The position numbers were made by a program, and so were the translations under genes. Shown here piece after piece: positions 23,830 to 30,771 of a stretch of DNA of 30,771 nucleotides. Numbering within the stretch: position 1 is the stretch's first letter; every line of letters starts with the position of its first letter. The stretch spans positions 1 to 30,771 of the forward strand of contig CAZIHJ010000033.1 in assembly GCA_964538485.1 (NCBI GenBank). The letters are read 5' to 3'. The notes under the pieces were generated by a model. That model saw only the letters and a list, made by a program, of their open reading frames with translations, did no database searches and was not told the DNA's origin. The DNA comes from JBJXHC01 sp964538485. GTDB lineage: Bacteria; Bacteroidota; Ignavibacteria; UBA10030; UBA6906.

Positions 23830-24201
23830 TTACTTTGCTCTCTTAGCGCCGTATTTTGAACGGCCTTGCTTTCTATCTGCAACACCTGCGGTATCTAACG
23901 TTCCGCGGATGATATGATAACGCACACCGGGCAGATCTTTCACTCTACCGCCCCGGATCATCACAATTGAATGCTCCTGAAGGTTGTGACCTTCTCCGGG
24001 AATATAAGCCGTCACCTCAATGTGATTCGTTAGACGAACACGGGCCACTTTCCGCAATGCAGAATTTGGCTTCTTGGGCGTCGTTGTGTACACACGAGTA
24101 CATACACCTCGTTTTTGGGGACTACCCTCCATGGCCGGTGCTTTACTTTTCCAAGTAACACGCCTCCGGCTCTTTCTAACTAGCTGGTTAATCGTTGGCA
24201 A
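23830..24201 (-). CDS. rpsL: 30S ribosomal protein S12 (TTG start)
   Basis: S12 monitors codon-anticodon pairing at the decoding centre. It has 123 residues: PTINQLVRKSRRRVTWKSKAPA, PKKPNSALRKVARVRLTN and VKDLPGVRYHIIRG. The lysines at 43 and 88, where streptomycin-resistance changes occur in other species, are unchanged. The start is TTG 24201 with GGAG 6 nt upstream; an ATG just before is out of frame. It leads the str/S10/spc/alpha run, about 47 nt downstream of the predicted transcription start. Confidence 0.95.
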   Translation of the reverse strand: MPTINQLVRKSRRRVTWKSKAPAMEGSPQKRGVCTRVYTTTPKKPNSALRKVARVRLTNHIEVTAYIPGEGHNLQEHSIVMIRGGRVKDLPGVRYHIIRGTLDTAGVADRKQGRSKYGAKRAK

Positions 24202-24254
24202 CGCATACTCCGCTGGATTTACAGCAAGGAAACATCGTTAAAAGAAAGTTTGAT

Positions 24255-24283
24255 AAGTTACACAAAAACGGCTCCATTGTCAA
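24255..24283 (-). promoter_or_regulatory. Promoter for the str/ribosomal-protein transcript
   Basis: On the minus strand TTGACA (24283-24278), a 17-nt spacer and TAACTT (24260-24255). The -35 is perfect; the -10 matches consensus at the first, second and last bases. It begins 11 nt after the rpoC stop and ends about 54 nt before rpsL. It is the only clear promoter seen ahead of the run from rpsL to rplQ. Confidence 0.7.
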
Positions 24284-24293
24284 GAACTCGTTG

Positions 24294-27200
24294 CTAAGCA
24301 CCAACTTTTTCTCTCCCCCGAATCTTCTTTGCCGGGGCGGACTCGGATTCAGCTTCGCTTTCCATCTCTCCATCACTTGAAGTCACGAGAATATCCCTGA
24401 AATACTTGAGCCCTGTCCCTGCCGGAATCAAATGCCCCATAATGACGTTCTCCTTCAGGCCAAGCAAGGAATCAACTTTGCCCTCAATTGCGGCATCGGT
24501 AAGCACTTTTGTTGTCTCCTGGAACGAGGCCGCAGAGATAAAGCTGTCCGTGGAAAGTGCAGCCGAAGTAATCCCGAGCAATACGGGCTCGGATGTTGCC
24601 GGTTCTGCGTCTCGATACTCGATCACCTTCTTGGCTTTCTTTCTCAGCTCTCCGTTTGTTTCGCGTGCCTTCTTTTTCGAAACAATCTGACCACTCTTGA
24701 ATTTTGCATCGCCCTTATTGATAACAACCACCTTGTCACGCAGGTGCTCATTCTCTGCATCAAACTTGAGTTTATCCACATAGTCGCCTTCGAGGAACTT
24801 CGTATCCCCCGAATCAACAACGCGGAGTTTCTGCATCATTTGTCGTACAATAATCTCAATGTGCTTGTCATTGATCTTGACACCCTGGATGCGATAAACT
24901 TCCTGGATTTCATTCACAAGATATTCCTGGACGGCACCGACACCCTTGATCCGGAGAATATCATGCGGATCTATTGCTCCGTCTGAGAGACGCTCACCGG
25001 CGCGGACAACATCGTTCTCCTGCACCAGCACGTGTTTGCCAAGCGGAACAGCATACTTACGGATGTCCTTGTTGTCGTGGCTTGTTACCACGATCTCACG
25101 CGATCCACGCTTCTGGGGACCGAAACTCACACTTCCATCTATCTCCGAGACAACTGCCGGATCATTGGGACTGCGTGCCTCAAACAACTCAGTAACTCGT
25201 GGCAGGCCTCCTGTAATGTCGCGATTCTTACCAATGTCTCTCGGAATCTTCACGATGATGGTTCCCGATCCGATTTCCTGTCCATCATCCACGACCAAAT
25301 GCGCGCGCACGGGAATGATATATGGACTGGGGAGCATCTTCTGCCCCTTTTTGTTCACAATCATGACGCCGGGACTGAGTGTGCGATCACGCGAGTCAAT
25401 AACGACTTTCTGGATGTGACCGGTTTGTTCATCGGGCTCTTCCCGATATGTGACGTTTTCCTTCAAGTCCTGGTACTTTACAATACCGGGGTGTTCGGAA
25501 ATGATGACGGCGTTATATGGATCCCACTCATAAATGATCTCCCCCTTCGTCACACGAGTACCGTCACGAACGAGCAGCACCGCACCATATGGTACGTCGT
25601 ATTTGGTAAGCATACGATTATCCTGATCCAGCACGTTCACGACACCGCTACGCCCAGAGACAATGATCTTGGTGCCATCGTCATCAGGAACTTCGATGAA
25701 CTTGATACCTTCGTACTGCAGCTTGCCGTCGAACTTCGACTGTACTTGCGACTGCGATGCAATAAGACTTGCTGTTCCACCAGTGTGGAATGTACGAAGG
25801 GTTAACTGAGTTCCAGGTTCACCAATGGATTGCGCCGCGATGATACCAACTGTCTCACCCGGCTGGATAAGCTTACCTGTCGTGAGATTGCGTCCATAAC
25901 AGAGGGCGCAGATTCCCCGCTTGGCTTCACACGTAAGTACCGACCTGATTTCCACGGTTTCGATGGAAGTCTCCGCAACCCTGTTTGCCTTCTCCTCATC
26001 AATAACTTCCCCTGCTCTGACGATGACATCCCCGGACATGGGATCCGCAACCTCATGCACGGCAACACGACCAAGAATGCGTTCTGCGAGAGGCTCCTTG
26101 ACATCCTCGCCTTCCTTGAGCGCCCCGGTAATAACGCCGCGGATCGTCCCGCAGTCTTCCATTCCGATCACCGCGTCCTGCGCAACGTCAACGAGACGAC
26201 GGGTAAGATAGCCCGCGTCTGCTGTCTTCAAAGCGGTGTCGGCAAGACCCTTCCGAGCACCGTGCGTGGAAATGAAATACTCGAGGATCGAAAGCCCTTC
26301 GCGGAAGTTTGCGATAATCGGATTCTCAATCAATTCGCCGGTGGCGCCGGAGAGACTCTTCTGCGGTTTGGCCATAAGACCGCGCATACCGGCGAGCTGG
26401 CGAACCTGTTCCTTCGAACCACGAGCGCCGGAATCCACCATCATGTACAGGGAGTTGAATCCGCTACGAGAATGCTGGAGTGAATCAAACAGCCGTTCGG
26501 CAACACGTGTGGTTGCGCGAGTCCAGATATCAATTACTTTGTTGTATCGCTCACCATTGGTGATAAAACCACGGGTATACTGTGAATAGACTTCATCAAC
26601 ACTCTTCTGTGCCTTGGTGATAATCTCTTCCTTTTCCTTCGGGATGGTAACATCGTCGAGACTGACGGAGAGACCTCCTTTGGTTGCATACTTGAAGCCG
26701 GTGTCCTTCAATCTGTCAAGAAACTCCGCTGTCTTGAGATTTCCGACCCTGCGAAACGACGTGGCGATAATCTGCACCAATCGCTTCTTATTCAACAACT
26801 CATTGATGTATCCGATTTCCTTGGGAACAATCTGATTAAAGAGGACACGCCCGGTCGTCGTTTCCACCAACTTTCCATCAATCCTGACTTTGATACGCGT
26901 GTGGAGGCCGACTTTTCCGTAGTTGTGAGCAATAATCACTTCGTCCATGTTGGAGAAGATCATATTCTCGCCGAGGTCTCCGACCCGTGATTTTGTCAGA
27001 TAGTAGCAGCCAAGCACCTGATCCTGGGTGGGAGTAACAATTGGTGCGCCGCTGGCCGGCGAAAGAATGTTATGACTCGACAACATAAGGACACGGGCCT
27101 CAAGCTGTGCATCAAACGATAATGGAACGTGCACAGCCATCTGATCACCGTCGAAGTCGGCATTGAATGCCGTACACACCATCGGATGAATGCGAATGGC

Positions 27201-28571
27201 TTTGCCTTCGACCAACACGGGCTGAAAGGCCTGGATACCGAGTCGATGAAGCGTCGGCGCACGATTCAAGAGCACCGGGTGACCGTCAATAATGTTCTCG
27301 AGGATTTCCCAAACCTCTGCGCCTTTCTTATCCACCATTTTCTTGGCGCTCTTCACGGTCTTGACAACACCGCGCTCAATCAGTTTCCGGATGATAAACG
27401 GTTTGAACAACTCCACCGCCATATCTTTCGGCAAACCGCACTGATGCAACTGTAACTCAGGGCCAACAACAATCACCGAACGGCCGGAATAATCAACACG
27501 CTTGCCAAGGAGATTCTGGCGGAAGCGGCCCTGTTTCCCCTTCAACATGTCCGAGAGGGATTTTAACGCCCGGTTGTTGTCGCTTCGAACAGCATTCACA
27601 CGACGTGAATTGTCAAACAAGGAGTCCACCGCTTCCTGCAGCATGCGTTTTTCGTTTCGCAAGATGACATCCGGCGCCTTAATTTCAATGAGACGCTTCA
27701 AACGGTTGTTGCGGATAATGACGCGACGGTAAAGATCATTCAGGTCAGATGTTGCAAACCGGCCACCTTCCAGAGGAACAAGCGGTCGAAGCTCCGGCGG
27801 AATAACAGGAATGATATCAAGTACCATCCAGTCGGGCCTGTTCATAGGGCCGCTTTCTTGTTCCCGGAATGCCTCGACAACGCGAAGACGTTTCAGGGCA
27901 TCCTGCTTCTTCTGCACAGACGTTTCTTCAATAATCTGTGCGCGCAACTCAGCGGCAAGCGCATTGATGTCCACTTGTTTCAACAAATCCTTGATGGCTT
28001 CCCCGCCGATCTTTGCAACAAAACGCCGTTTATCGGTTGCTTCAAGGTCGTCATTGTTCGCGGGCAACGAGGCCAGAATTTCAAAGAACTGGTCCTCTGA
28101 AATCAGATCGCGCTTCTGCAATCCCGTGGTTCCGGGATTGACCACCACATACGATTCGTAATAAATGACTTTCTCGAGATCCTTCGCAGACATCCCCAGG
28201 ATATAACCGATCTTGGAGGGAAGTGAACGGAAATACCAGATGTGTACAACGGGAACCGCAAGGGCGATATGACCCATACGCTCGCGACGCACACTCTTCT
28301 GCGTCACCTCAACGCCGCAGCGATCGCAAATGATTCCGCGATAGCGAATGCGTTTATACTTGCCGCAATGACATTCCCAATCGCGCACCGGCCCGAAAAT
28401 CTTCTCGCAGAACAGTCCATCCTTTTCAGGACGGAATGAGCGATAGTTGATCGTTTCCGGTTTCGTCACCTCACCATGCGACCGCTGCAAAATCAGGTCA
28501 GACGAAGCAAGACTGATGACGATTCTTGTGAAGTTCTTTTTTGTTTCTCTCTCGTGATGCATGAACGACAT
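24294..28571 (-). CDS. rpoC: RNA polymerase beta' subunit
   Basis: Catalytic beta' subunit. It has 1425 residues, in the bacterial range. The first zinc site is C67, C69, C82 and C85 (ECHCGKY, CDRCGVEV). The active-site NADFDGDQ is at 470-477 with Mg-binding D472, D474 and D476. The trigger-loop region and second zinc site (TCEAKRGICALCYG) lie in the C-terminal half. ATG 28571 is preceded by GGAGG at good spacing. An 85-nt spacer containing a likely pseudoknot separates it from rpoB. Confidence 0.98.
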   Translation of the reverse strand: MSFMHHERETKKNFTRIVISLASSDLILQRSHGEVTKPETINYRSFRPEKDGLFCEKIFGPVRDWECHCGKYKRIRYRGIICDRCGVEVTQKSVRRERMGHIALAVPVVHIWYFRSLPSKIGYILGMSAKDLEKVIYYESYVVVNPGTTGLQKRDLISEDQFFEILASLPANNDDLEATDKRRFVAKIGGEAIKDLLKQVDINALAAELRAQIIEETSVQKKQDALKRLRVVEAFREQESGPMNRPDWMVLDIIPVIPPELRPLVPLEGGRFATSDLNDLYRRVIIRNNRLKRLIEIKAPDVILRNEKRMLQEAVDSLFDNSRRVNAVRSDNNRALKSLSDMLKGKQGRFRQNLLGKRVDYSGRSVIVVGPELQLHQCGLPKDMAVELFKPFIIRKLIERGVVKTVKSAKKMVDKKGAEVWEILENIIDGHPVLLNRAPTLHRLGIQAFQPVLVEGKAIRIHPMVCTAFNADFDGDQMAVHVPLSFDAQLEARVLMLSSHNILSPASGAPIVTPTQDQVLGCYYLTKSRVGDLGENMIFSNMDEVIIAHNYGKVGLHTRIKVRIDGKLVETTTGRVLFNQIVPKEIGYINELLNKKRLVQIIATSFRRVGNLKTAEFLDRLKDTGFKYATKGGLSVSLDDVTIPKEKEEIITKAQKSVDEVYSQYTRGFITNGERYNKVIDIWTRATTRVAERLFDSLQHSRSGFNSLYMMVDSGARGSKEQVRQLAGMRGLMAKPQKSLSGATGELIENPIIANFREGLSILEYFISTHGARKGLADTALKTADAGYLTRRLVDVAQDAVIGMEDCGTIRGVITGALKEGEDVKEPLAERILGRVAVHEVADPMSGDVIVRAGEVIDEEKANRVAETSIETVEIRSVLTCEAKRGICALCYGRNLTTGKLIQPGETVGIIAAQSIGEPGTQLTLRTFHTGGTASLIASQSQVQSKFDGKLQYEGIKFIEVPDDDGTKIIVSGRSGVVNVLDQDNRMLTKYDVPYGAVLLVRDGTRVTKGEIIYEWDPYNAVIISEHPGIVKYQDLKENVTYREEPDEQTGHIQKVVIDSRDRTLSPGVMIVNKKGQKMLPSPYIIPVRAHLVVDDGQEIGSGTIIVKIPRDIGKNRDITGGLPRVTELFEARSPNDPAVVSEIDGSVSFGPQKRGSREIVVTSHDNKDIRKYAVPLGKHVLVQENDVVRAGERLSDGAIDPHDILRIKGVGAVQEYLVNEIQEVYRIQGVKINDKHIEIIVRQMMQKLRVVDSGDTKFLEGDYVDKLKFDAENEHLRDKVVVINKGDAKFKSGQIVSKKKARETNGELRKKAKKVIEYRDAEPATSEPVLLGITSAALSTDSFISAASFQETTKVLTDAAIEGKVDSLLGLKENVIMGHLIPAGTGLKYFRDILVTSSDGEMESEAESESAPAKKIRGREKVGA

Positions 28572-28589
28572 TGTGTTCCTCCAAACTGA

Positions 28590-28646
28590 TTCAAACGGAG
28601 ACCGTTACATTTGGGATCGTACGCTTCCCGTTCCGATCCAGAACGG
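28590..28646 (-). promoter_or_regulatory. Structured rpoB-rpoC spacer: H-type pseudoknot and hairpin
   Basis: On the minus strand CCGTTC (28646-28641) pairs with GAACGG (28633-28628). The loop of that stem carries GGATCG (28639-28634), which pairs with downstream CGATCC (28619-28614). This gives two 6-bp stems with linkers of 1, 0 and 8 nt, textbook H-type geometry. A further AACGG-TCT-CCGTT hairpin follows close to the rpoC ribosome-binding site. The pseudoknot begins 10 nt after the rpoB stop codon. Function unknown. Confidence 0.45.
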
Positions 28647-28656
28647 ACACCATATC

Positions 28657-30771
28657 TTAATCGAGCTTGACGTCGAGCCCCAGACCCATCAACTCGCGTA
28701 TGAGTACGTTGAACGATTCCGGGATATTGGACTCGGGCAGGTTGTCTCCCTTGACGATTGCCTCGTACACCTTGGCACGACCGGCAACGTCATCGCTCTT
28801 CACTGTTAGCATCTCCTGAAGAACATGCGCGGCCCCGTAACCTTCCAGCGCCCACACTTCCATTTCACCGAAACGCTGACCTCCGAACTGGGCCTTGCCA
28901 CCAAGAGGTTGCTGGGTGATAAGCGAATACGGCCCGATGGACCTGGCATGGATCTTATCGTCAACGAGGTGGGAGAGTTTCAACATGTATATCTGGCCCA
29001 CAGTGACTTCCTGATCGAATGGCTCTCCGGTTCGTCCGTCATGGAGAACCGTTTTTGAGCCCTTATTCAATCCGGCCTTCTCGAGCTCTCCCTGAACATC
29101 TTCCCACGTTGCGCCATCGAAGATCGGAGATGCATACTTCACTCCAAGTTCCTTTGCGGCCCAACCAAGTGCTGTTTCGTAGAGCTGCCCGAGGTTCATA
29201 CGCGATGGCACACCAAGGGGATTGAGAACGATATCAACAGGCGTTCCATCCGGTAGGAACGGCATATCTCCTGCTGGAACAACGCGGGAGACAACACCCT
29301 TGTTCCCATGACGACCCGCCATTTTATCACCAACGGAGAGTTTCCTCTTCTTGGCGACATAGACCTTGGCCAGCTGCACTACACCGGGAGGCAACTCGTC
29401 TCCCAGCTGTATCTTGTTCTTCTCGTGGCGGAACTCCTCTTCAATACTTCCGAGCCGGTCAAAGTAGTTGGAGAAGATCTTATGAACAACTGTGTTCTTT
29501 CTCTTGTCCTCGACCCATTCAGCGTTGTAGTCGAGCTTCTCTATGTCTTCATACGTCTGGAAGGTATCCGACTTGAATGCTGTGCCGCTGCGGAACACCA
29601 CATTTCCATCGGTATCACGCACACCGGTTGACTTCTCGTCAGCAAGAACAACATCGAGTTTCTTTGCGAGTCGCTCGCGCAACTCGGAGAGAATTTTCCG
29701 ACGCTGCCGGTCAAGAGCATCGCTGCGTCGCTTGTCTTCTTTCTTGGATTCAGCATCCTTCTTCTTGCGACTGAACAGTTTTGTCGAGATAACCACACCC
29801 TTCATTCCCGGAGGCGCTTTCAGCGACGCATCCTTCACATCGCCTGCCTTTTCACCGAAGATGGCCTTGAGTAATTTCTCTTCAGGCGTGGGATCCGATT
29901 CGCCTTTGGGAGTAATCTTGCCGATCAGGATATCACCTTCAACCACCTCGGCACCAATCCGCACGATACCGTTCTCGTCCAGGTCCTTTGTCGCATCCTC
30001 GCTGACATTGGGAATCTCACGCGTGAGTTCTTCCTCGCCGCGCTTGGTATCACGAACCTGAAGATCGAATTCTTCAATATGAATTGAGGTGAACACATCC
30101 TGGGAGACAATTCTCTCGCTCAGGATAATAGCATCTTCAAAGTTGTAGCCGTTCCATGGCATGAACGCCACGAGCACGTTTCTGCCGAGGGCAAGTTCAC
30201 CACCATCGGTCGCAGGACCGTCAGCGAGGACGTCTCCCTTCTTGATTTTATCACCCGGCTTAACAATTGCCTTTTGGTTGATGCAGGTGTCCTGATTCGT
30301 GCGGAAGAACTTCGTCAGCTTGTACTCCACACGCCGTTTGTCATCGAATGATACCAACGCCTCGGTGCTATTTTCGTCGATATCGTATAACACCACAATC
30401 CGGTCGGCATCAACATAGTCCACAAAACCGTTACGCTCGGCAACGATGAGTGTTCGTGAATCCCGCGCAATTTTTTCCTCCAGTCCTGTTCCGACTACGG
30501 GGGCTTCCGGGCGCAGCAAAGGAACCGACTGACGCTGCATATTGGATCCCATCAGTGCGCGGTTCGCATCATCGTGCTCAAGGAACGGGATAAGCCCGGC
30601 CGCCGCGCTCACAATCTGATTCGGCGCAACGTCCATATATTGCGATTCCGTTGGACCGACGACAGGGAAGTCGCCTTGATAACGGGCCTTGACGCGTTCA
30701 CTCTCAAACGAGCCCTTGTTATCGATAGGTGCGTTTGCCTGGGCGATTGTATAGTTGTCTTCCTGTTCAGC
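28657..30771 (-). CDS. rpoB: RNA polymerase beta subunit, C-terminal part (5' end outside window)
   Basis: The last 704 residues of beta; the frame is open to the right edge and roughly the first 600 residues, including the rifampicin-binding region, are missing. Landmarks are GRNVLVAFMPWNGYNFEDAIILSERIV, GDKMAGRHGNKGVVSRVVP, DIVLNPLGVPSRMN and the C-terminal GGQRFGEMEVWALEGYGAAHVLQE. Before the GDKMAGRHGNKG motif lies a long charged, helix-prone segment (KKKDAESKKEDKRRSDALDRQRRK onward) in the place of the variable beta insertion. The end LGLDVKLD is usual. Confidence 0.98.
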   Translation of the reverse strand, partial: AEQEDNYTIAQANAPIDNKGSFESERVKARYQGDFPVVGPTESQYMDVAPNQIVSAAAGLIPFLEHDDANRALMGSNMQRQSVPLLRPEAPVVGTGLEEKIARDSRTLIVAERNGFVDYVDADRIVVLYDIDENSTEALVSFDDKRRVEYKLTKFFRTNQDTCINQKAIVKPGDKIKKGDVLADGPATDGGELALGRNVLVAFMPWNGYNFEDAIILSERIVSQDVFTSIHIEEFDLQVRDTKRGEEELTREIPNVSEDATKDLDENGIVRIGAEVVEGDILIGKITPKGESDPTPEEKLLKAIFGEKAGDVKDASLKAPPGMKGVVISTKLFSRKKKDAESKKEDKRRSDALDRQRRKILSELRERLAKKLDVVLADEKSTGVRDTDGNVVFRSGTAFKSDTFQTYEDIEKLDYNAEWVEDKRKNTVVHKIFSNYFDRLGSIEEEFRHEKNKIQLGDELPPGVVQLAKVYVAKKRKLSVGDKMAGRHGNKGVVSRVVPAGDMPFLPDGTPVDIVLNPLGVPSRMNLGQLYETALGWAAKELGVKYASPIFDGATWEDVQGELEKAGLNKGSKTVLHDGRTGEPFDQEVTVGQIYMLKLSHLVDDKIHARSIGPYSLITQQPLGGKAQFGGQRFGEMEVWALEGYGAAHVLQEMLTVKSDDVAGRAKVYEAIVKGDNLPESNIPESFNVLIRELMGLGLDVKLD

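Noticed and set aside
1..30771. CRISPR arrays, phage or defence genes
   Set aside because: No regularly spaced repeats, integrase, Cas or toxin-antitoxin features are seen; the window is conserved housekeeping DNA.

Overview
The window is almost entirely one unidirectional block of housekeeping genes on the minus strand. Read 5'->3' on that strand (right to left) it runs: rpoB (5' part outside the window), rpoC, rpsL, rpsG, fusA, tuf, rpsJ, rplC, rplD, rplW, rplB, rpsS, rplV, rpsC, rplP, rpmC, rpsQ, rplN, rplX, rplE, rpsN, rpsH, rplF, rplR, a tRNA-Gln gene, rpsE, rpmD, rplO, secY, map, infA, rpmJ, rpsM, rpsK, rpsD, rpoA (interrupted by a 100-N scaffold gap), rplQ, engB, a class V aminotransferase, serA, and the start of a TonB-dependent receptor that runs off the left edge. 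I see no gene on the plus strand.

The organism looks like a member of the FCB (Bacteroidota/Chlorobiota/Ignavibacteriota) group. The gene order secY-map-infA-rpmJ, the MLMPKR start of L16, the protein sequences generally, and a SusC-like receptor N-terminus with a carboxypeptidase-regulatory-like domain all fit this. Strong Shine-Dalgarno sequences and TTGACA-N17 promoters argue against Bacteroidia/Flavobacteriia proper and favour an Ignavibacteria/Chlorobi-like lineage. This placement is inference. The run of exactly 100 Ns indicates a draft scaffold, possibly a metagenome bin.

Layout. 30771-24294 is rpoBC. A TTGACA/TAACTT promoter just after rpoC (24255-24283) can start the str genes (rpsL-rpsG-fusA-tuf). 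A terminator-like hairpin follows tuf, but no separate promoter is visible before rpsJ. The S10, spc and alpha clusters then run without a break to rplQ, where a good intrinsic terminator overlaps the rplQ stop codon. Downstream, engB (50S assembly GTPase) is followed by an aminotransferase and serA, a plausible serine-biosynthesis pair. A 449-nt intergenic region holds a consensus promoter and a structured-looking leader for the receptor gene. Together the genes supply the RNA polymerase core, about half of the ribosomal proteins, EF-G/EF-Tu/IF1, the SecY translocon and methionine aminopeptidase.

No wholly new system is evident. The features that deserve a second look are: a tRNA-Gln gene embedded between rplR and rpsE; a well-formed H-type pseudoknot in the rpoB-rpoC spacer; an excess of GTG/TTG starts in small-subunit protein genes (7 of 12, against 1 of 16 large-subunit genes); a REP-like palindrome cluster between rpsJ and rplC; the tuf/rpsJ hairpin; and the receptor leader with mutually exclusive stems.
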